64,000 nt of DNA from assembly GCF_902826555.1 (NCBI RefSeq), contig NZ_CADEFI010000009.1, positions 1 to 64,000 of the forward strand, in the 5' to 3' direction. This stretch comes from an uncultured Hyphomicrobium sp. Lineage in GTDB: Bacteria; Pseudomonadota; Alphaproteobacteria; Rhizobiales; Hyphomicrobiaceae. Below are positions 62,126-64,000 of the stretch, one piece after another. The notes under the pieces are model-generated. The model was not told where the DNA came from. It searched no databases and saw nothing but the letters and a program-made list of their open reading frames with translations. Both the position numbers and the translations under genes were made by a program. Numbering within the stretch: the first letter of the stretch is position 1; each line of letters opens with the position of its first letter.

Positions 62126-64000
62126 ATGGGCAAACCTGAATTCGTCGGCAAGAAATCGAAGGCCGCAGGCGGCTGGGGTGCGCTCAAAAGCTGCGGCAAG
62201 AAGCTCCTCGCGAGCGGCGCACCACTGACAGGCGCCGCCGCCATGCTGAAGGCCAATCAACCCGACGGTTTCGACTGTCCGGGCTGCGCCTGGGGCGATC
62301 CCGAGCACGGCTCCTCGTTCGAGTTCTGCGAGAACGGCGTCAAGGCCGTCGCCTGGGAAGCGACCGACAAGCGTGTCCGCCCCGACTTCTTCAACAGTCA
62401 CACCGTCACCGAGCTGCGCCGCTGGACCGATTACGAGCTCGAGCGCGAAGGCCGCTTGACGCATCCCATGCGCTACGACGCTACGAGTGACACTTATCTT
62501 GAGACCACGTGGGACGCGGCCTTTACCGAGATCGGCGCCGTCCTGAATAGCCTCGACAGTCCCGATCGCGCCGAGTTCTACACCTCCGGCCGCGCCTCGA
62601 ACGAGGCCGCCTACGTCTACCAGCTTTTCGTGCGGCTCTACGGCACGAACAACTTCCCCGACTGCTCCAACATGTGCCACGAGGCGAGCGGCGTCGCGCT
62701 GGAGCAGGCCATCGGCATCGGCAAGGGCACCGTCGTTCTCGAAGACTTCGAGAAGGCCGACGCCATCTTCGTCATCGGCCAGAACCCGGGCACCAATCAT
62801 CCTCGCATGTTGGGTGACCTGCGGCGCGCCGCGCTCCGTGGCGCCAAGGTCGCTGTCTTCAATCCCGTGCGTGAGAAGGGCCTCGAGCGCTTCGCCGATC
62901 CGCAGGACAAGATCGAAATGCTGACCGGCGGCTCGAAGCCGATCGCCAGCGAGTATTATCAGGTGCACCTCGGCGGAGACATGGCCGCCGTACGCGGCAT
63001 GGCGAAAGCCGTGTTCGCGCTCGACGAAGCCGCACGTGCCGCCGGCAATCCCTCGCTCCTCGACCACGGCTTCCTGGAGCAGCACACCTCGGGCCTGGAG
63101 CATTATCGCGCTGCCGTCGAAGCCACGAGCTGGGACGACATCGAAAGCCAGTCCGGCCTGTCGCGCGCCGAGCTCGAGCACCTGGCCGGGATCTACGTTT
63201 CGTCGGAGCGCACGATCTGCACCTGGGCCATGGGCGTCACGCAGCATCGCCATTCCGTCGCCACCATCCGCGAGATCGCCAACTTCATGTTCCTACGCGG
63301 CAACGTCGGCCGTCCCGGCACCGGCCTCTGCCCCGTGCGTGGCCATTCGAACGTGCAGGGCGATCGCACGGTCGGCATCAACGAGAAGCCATCCCGCGCC
63401 TTCCTCGATTCTCTCGAGAAGGAGTTCGGCGTCTCGATGCCGCGCCGCGCCGGCCACAACGTCATCGGCGCCATCGGCGCCATGCTTGATGGCTCAGCCC
63501 AGGCCTTCATCGGCCTCGGCGGCAACTTCGCGCGCGCCACCCCGGACAGCGCGCTCATCGCCAAGGCCCTCCGCAGCCAGAAGCTGACCGTCAACATCGC
63601 CACCAAGCTCAACCACTCGCATCTGTTGCCTGGCGAGGTGAGCTACATCCTGCCCTGCCTCGGCCGCACCGAGATCGATCGCAACGCCAAAGGCGTGGCC
63701 CAGATCGTCACCGTCGAGGATTCGATGAGCATGGTGCACGGCTCCGGAGGCATCAATCGCCCGGCCTCCCCGCAGCTGCGCTCCGAGATCGCCATCATCG
63801 CCGGCATCGCTGCGGCAACTGTCGGCTCGGATGTCGTCGACTGGGCGGCGCTATCGCAGAACTACGACCTGGTCCGCGACCTCATCGCCCGCACGATCCC
63901 AGGATTCCATGGCTACAACGAGCGCGTCCGCAAGCCGCGCGGCTTCCGCCTCTACAATGCCGTCGAGCACCGCGTGTGGCACACGCGCACGCGCAAGGCC
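62126..64000 (+). CDS. YdeP/FdhF-family molybdopterin oxidoreductase (partial, runs off the right edge)
   Basis: The frame is open from the ATG at 62126 to the window end, giving the first 625 residues. It has the N-terminal cluster motif FDCPGCAWGDPEHGSS with Cys51, Cys54 and Cys68 in EFCENG, then TWDAAFTEIGAVL, FYTSGRASNEAAYVYQLFVRLYGTNN and SNMCHEASG with Cys184 at the position of the molybdenum ligand of formate dehydrogenase H. Relatives are annotated as FdhF/YdeP-type oxidoreductases; E. coli YdeP is linked to acid resistance and its substrate is unknown. Formate is not established here. Family members are usually about 760 residues. Confidence 0.9.
   Translation, partial: MGKPEFVGKKSKAAGGWGALKSCGKKLLASGAPLTGAAAMLKANQPDGFDCPGCAWGDPEHGSSFEFCENGVKAVAWEATDKRVRPDFFNSHTVTELRRWTDYELEREGRLTHPMRYDATSDTYLETTWDAAFTEIGAVLNSLDSPDRAEFYTSGRASNEAAYVYQLFVRLYGTNNFPDCSNMCHEASGVALEQAIGIGKGTVVLEDFEKADAIFVIGQNPGTNHPRMLGDLRRAALRGAKVAVFNPVREKGLERFADPQDKIEMLTGGSKPIASEYYQVHLGGDMAAVRGMAKAVFALDEAARAAGNPSLLDHGFLEQHTSGLEHYRAAVEATSWDDIESQSGLSRAELEHLAGIYVSSERTICTWAMGVTQHRHSVATIREIANFMFLRGNVGRPGTGLCPVRGHSNVQGDRTVGINEKPSRAFLDSLEKEFGVSMPRRAGHNVIGAIGAMLDGSAQAFIGLGGNFARATPDSALIAKALRSQKLTVNIATKLNHSHLLPGEVSYILPCLGRTEIDRNAKGVAQIVTVEDSMSMVHGSGGINRPASPQLRSEIAIIAGIAAATVGSDVVDWAALSQNYDLVRDLIARTIPGFHGYNERVRKPRGFRLYNAVEHRVWHTRTRKA

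Overview
The window is a GC-rich, densely coding chromosomal segment of an alphaproteobacterium, most likely order Hyphomicrobiales and possibly Hyphomicrobiaceae. I infer this from gene order (rph diverging from hrcA-grpE; a LpoA-like lipoprotein diverging from rsmI-yraN, with gshB nearby), from the protein families, and from the interspersed palindromic repeats. No rRNA, prophage, transposase or CRISPR array was seen. There is one tRNA gene, tRNA-Ala(CGC).

Layout. 1-6.1 kb: partial LysR regulator, SMP-30-like lipoprotein, trxB, alpha/beta hydrolase, radC, map, and an L19 gene with a C-terminal extension. 6.4-12.1 kb: an EmrAB-type efflux pair with a divergent TetR regulator around a 26-bp inverted operator, then a Kef-type antiporter. 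These genes lie between rplS and trmD, which are usually neighbours. 12.2-20.6 kb: a long minus-strand block with trmD, a possible 50-aa gene, DUF1330, pyrF, FMN reductase, dnaJ, dnaK, grpE and hrcA. 20.8-26 kb: plus-strand rph, DUF1772, VOC protein, rdgB, hemW, DedA-like and dsbB. 26-27.4 kb: about 1 kb without a convincing gene but rich in hairpins and GCGTAC motifs, then a 71-aa protein and a possible small RNA. 27.4-38.6 kb: HNH nuclease, 3-methyladenine DNA glycosylase, gluQ, a membrane-anchored DUF1287 protein, the LpoA-like/rsmI/yraN locus and gshB, with three small genes between yraN and gshB. 38.7-47.2 kb: a large autotransporter, then a TonB-dependent siderophore receptor with a small membrane protein and a PepSY-TM reductase, which form an iron-uptake operon. 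47.2-53.7 kb: META-domain protein, SulP transporter, comM, a four-helix-bundle gene framed by inverted arrays of a 14-bp repeat, folD, DUF167, yggT and tRNA-Ala. 53.7-64 kb: a decayed DUF3592-like gene, CBS protein, cytochrome c, YdcH, then SURF1 and the cyoDCBA quinol oxidase on the minus strand. The window ends with an MHS-type transporter and the first 625 codons of a YdeP-type molybdenum oxidoreductase.

How the genes connect. The cyo/SURF1/cytochrome c/CBS block and the YdeP-type enzyme point to flexible respiration. The receptor-PepSY operon would import and reduce a ferric siderophore. The hrcA-grpE-dnaKJ set is the Hsp70 system. Most of the rest is housekeeping.

The parts most worth a second look are the repeat-framed four-helix-bundle gene inserted at the 3' end of comM, the L19 fusion to a helix-hairpin-helix-like domain, the RdgB C-terminal extension, the structured gene-poor region at 26.1-26.9 kb, and the symmetric operator of the efflux genes. 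All functions are inferred from reading the sequence; no database search was run.
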